Below are positions 17,110 to 17,886 of a stretch of 17,886 nucleotides of DNA, one piece after another. The stretch lies in the NCBI GenBank assembly GCA_945870575.1, contig CAMBSK010000040.1:1-17886 (forward strand), in the 5' to 3' direction. The DNA is from Bordetella parapertussis (GTDB lineage Bacteria; Pseudomonadota; Gammaproteobacteria; Burkholderiales; Burkholderiaceae_C). The position numbers and the translations under genes were made by a program. The stretch's first letter is position 1, and every line of letters starts with the position of its first letter. The notes beneath the pieces are model-generated. The model did not search any database and was not told the DNA's origin. It saw only the letters and a list, made by a program, of their open reading frames with translations.

Positions 17110-17198
17110 AGGTGGGTGTGGGAAAAAGAAGGCTTGGGGCGGGCTGTCTTTCATGATAATTTAATTTATTTTTATTAAAGATGATATTTCCTTACATC

Positions 17199-17227
17199 AA
17201 GAAAATACCAAGAAAATACCAAGAAAA
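17199..17227. repeat. Phased A-tract repeat, 11-bp period
   Basis: AAGAAAATACC occurs at 17199-17209 and 17210-17220, followed by a partial third copy AAGAAAA (17221-17227). The A-tracts recur every 11 bp, close to one helical turn, which is the classic arrangement for intrinsically curved DNA. The array sits about 90 bp upstream of the grpE RpoH-like promoter in a very AT-rich stretch (about 17155-17230). Confidence 0.6.
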
Positions 17228-17244
17228 AACTGCTGTCCTGCTTG

Positions 17245-17511
17245 TTATCGGTTCTCCTTTGCATCTGGAAAAAGGCCCAGCGATGCGCGCGCTTCGGGGC
17301 GAGGCTCGACCATCTCAGCCTCTTGCAGCCACAGGGTGACGGTGTTGTTAGAGATGCCAAGTCGGCGGATAGCTTGTTAAATGGAGACCTTGTCGAGAAG
17401 CACAAGTCTGCAAAATTTGCTCAAAGCTCCTAAGTTGATTTCTCCTCGTCCAATCTTGCTCAAAAAATTAAGCAAGATAGGAGATTGGGGTATCTCAGAT
17501 TTGGATGCAAC
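17245..17511 (-). pseudogene. Decayed coding remnant with helix-turn-helix-like segment
   Basis: One minus-strand frame runs from 17511 to a TAA at 17245-17247 and is interrupted only by a TAA at 17377-17379. Before the stop it reads about 44 codons ending LLDKVSI; after it, QAIRRLGISNNTVTLWLQEA and then about 23 codons ending in DAKENR. The part spanning the stop resembles a DNA-binding helix-turn-helix of a regulator or transposase, and codon use after the stop is GC-rich as in a real gene. No start codon is evident. A plus-strand frame over 17437-17583 is also open for about 50 codons, so the true coding strand of the left part is uncertain. Confidence 0.3.
17442..17483. repeat. Interrupted inverted repeat
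   Basis: ATCTTGCT (17453-17460) and AGCAAGAT (17471-17478) form a perfect 8-bp stem around a 10-nt A/T-rich loop. The pairing resumes with CTCCT (17442-17446) and AGGAG (17479-17483) after a 6-nt one-sided gap. It could be a stem-loop in RNA or a protein-binding palindrome. It has no flanking T-run typical of a terminator. Confidence 0.4.
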
Positions 17512-17515
17512 TTAA

Positions 17516-17578
17516 CACGCAGGGCCCACGAATACTTTATCGGCCACTTGCTGAAATACAAAAAAGAAAGCCTGCGTG
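17516..17578. repeat. Inverted repeat CACGCAGG / CCTGCGTG
   Basis: The perfect 8-bp arms at 17516-17523 and 17571-17578 enclose 47 bp. GGGCCCACG just inside the left end and CGTGGCCC at the right end nearly extend the similarity. The arrangement could be a long-loop RNA structure downstream of the FKBP gene or a remnant of a mobile-element end. No target-site duplication is evident. Confidence 0.35.
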
Positions 17579-17584
17579 GCCCAT

Positions 17585-17610
17585 AAAAAACCGGCGCATC
17601 AAGCGCCGGT
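17585..17610 (-). terminator. Intrinsic terminator of the FKBP gene
   Basis: In minus-strand RNA ACCGGCGC (17610-17603), loop UUGAU, GCGCCGGU (17597-17590) form a perfect 8-bp GC-rich stem followed by a U-run (17590-17585). It lies about 50 bp after the FKBP stop codon, the expected place. There is no T-run on the plus side. Confidence 0.88.
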
Positions 17611-17658
17611 CGTGGTTCATTCAATTTGTAACTTTACTTACGAAGCGGTGATGCGCTT

Positions 17659-17886
17659 TCAGTCTTCCACGCCCAGCAGTTCCACCTCAAACACCAGCGT
17701 GGCGTTGCCCGGTATCACGCCGCCAGCGCCGTAAGCGCCGTAACCCAGCTCCGGCGGTATCAGCAAACTGCGCTTGCCGCCGACTTTCATGCCTTGCACG
17801 CCTTCGTCCCAGCCTTTGATGACCATGCCCTGGCCCAGGCCGAACTCGAAAGGGTCGTTGCGGTCCAGGCTGGAGTCGAACTTCTC
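17659..17886 (-). CDS. FKBP-type peptidyl-prolyl cis-trans isomerase (5' truncated by window edge)
   Basis: The last 75 codons of a small FKBP that catalyses cis-trans isomerisation of prolyl bonds. The visible part begins inside the domain with [18 protein letters not shown] and carries the core signature residues [28 protein letters not shown], then [19 protein letters not shown] before TGA at 17659-17661. Active-site aromatic and hydrophobic positions of FKBPs (the F in FEF, V-I, W of GW, Y of LGYG, F of VFEVELL) are present, so it is probably catalytic. The N-terminus lies beyond the right edge, so a signal peptide cannot be judged; small single-domain FKBPs of this type are about 110-120 aa. 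It is followed by an intrinsic terminator and so ends its transcription unit separately from grpE-dnaK-dnaJ. Confidence 0.93.
   Translation of the reverse strand, partial: EKFDSSLDRNDPFEFGLGQGMVIKGWDEGVQGMKVGGKRSLLIPPELGYGAYGAGGVIPGNATLVFEVELLGVED

Noticed and set aside
17047..17154. Extended GrpE starting at the ATG at 17154
   Set aside because: The extra 36 residues do not resemble GrpE, and the RpoH-like promoter lies within this stretch, which would place the start codon upstream of the promoter.
17199..17227. Short tandem repeats as a CRISPR array
   Set aside because: The units are 11 bp and contiguous, with no spacers and no cas genes in the window.
17175..17405. Minus-strand 76-codon open frame beginning MCFSTRSP
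   Set aside because: The neighbouring frame over the same bases reads a helix-turn-helix-like sequence with better codon use, and this frame runs into the AT-rich repeat array, giving a low-complexity tail.

Overview
The window looks like part of a Burkholderiales (betaproteobacterial) chromosome, by eye close to Comamonadaceae-type bacteria. The grounds are a grpE-dnaK-dnaJ heat-shock cluster of proteobacterial type, a tandem cphA'/cphA cyanophycin synthetase pair of the kind known from Cupriavidus and relatives, the cyanophycin-associated ABC transporter/DUF1854 pair, and a GC level near 60% over most of the window. This placement is an inference from gene content and protein similarity recalled from memory; no search was run.

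Region 1 (1-3947, plus strand) is AT-richer than the rest. It holds the end of a type I secretion operon: a LapB-type ABC permease/ATPase cut by the left edge, a LapC/HlyD-type adaptor that begins directly after its stop, and, 3 nt further on, a small secreted MORN-repeat protein. GC falls along the operon to about one third in the MORN gene. After a 187-bp gap without a convincing gene, composition rises abruptly, so this side looks like an accessory or transferred segment.

Region 2 (4135-11758) is a cyanophycin locus. On the minus strand cphA' (degenerate P-loop, no C-terminal Mur domain) is followed by cphA (complete), joined by a TGATG overlap. Divergently, on the plus strand, lie a fused permease/ATPase ABC protein with an unusual N-terminal domain and a four-cysteine zinc-ribbon motif, and a DUF1854 protein joined to it by an ATGA overlap. 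The 84-bp divergent spacer carries an 8-bp direct repeat with an 11-bp period. No cyanophycinase lies in the window.

Region 3 (11771-17046, minus strand) is grpE-dnaK-dnaJ followed by a small secreted protein of unknown function and a CapA-type protein that overlap by GTGA. Two sequences closely matching sigma-32 (RpoH) promoters, with the same 13-bp spacer, lie before grpE and before dnaK. The first of them fixes the grpE start.

Region 4 (17047-17886) is a non-coding stretch with helically phased A-tracts, decayed coding sequence with a helix-turn-helix-like segment, two inverted repeats and an intrinsic terminator. The terminator serves an FKBP-type peptidyl-prolyl isomerase gene (minus strand) that runs off the right edge.

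The least understood part is the ABC transporter/DUF1854 pair next to the cyanophycin synthetases. The family association is already recognised, but to my knowledge the transported substrate is not. I see no CRISPR array, tRNA, rRNA or intact insertion sequence.
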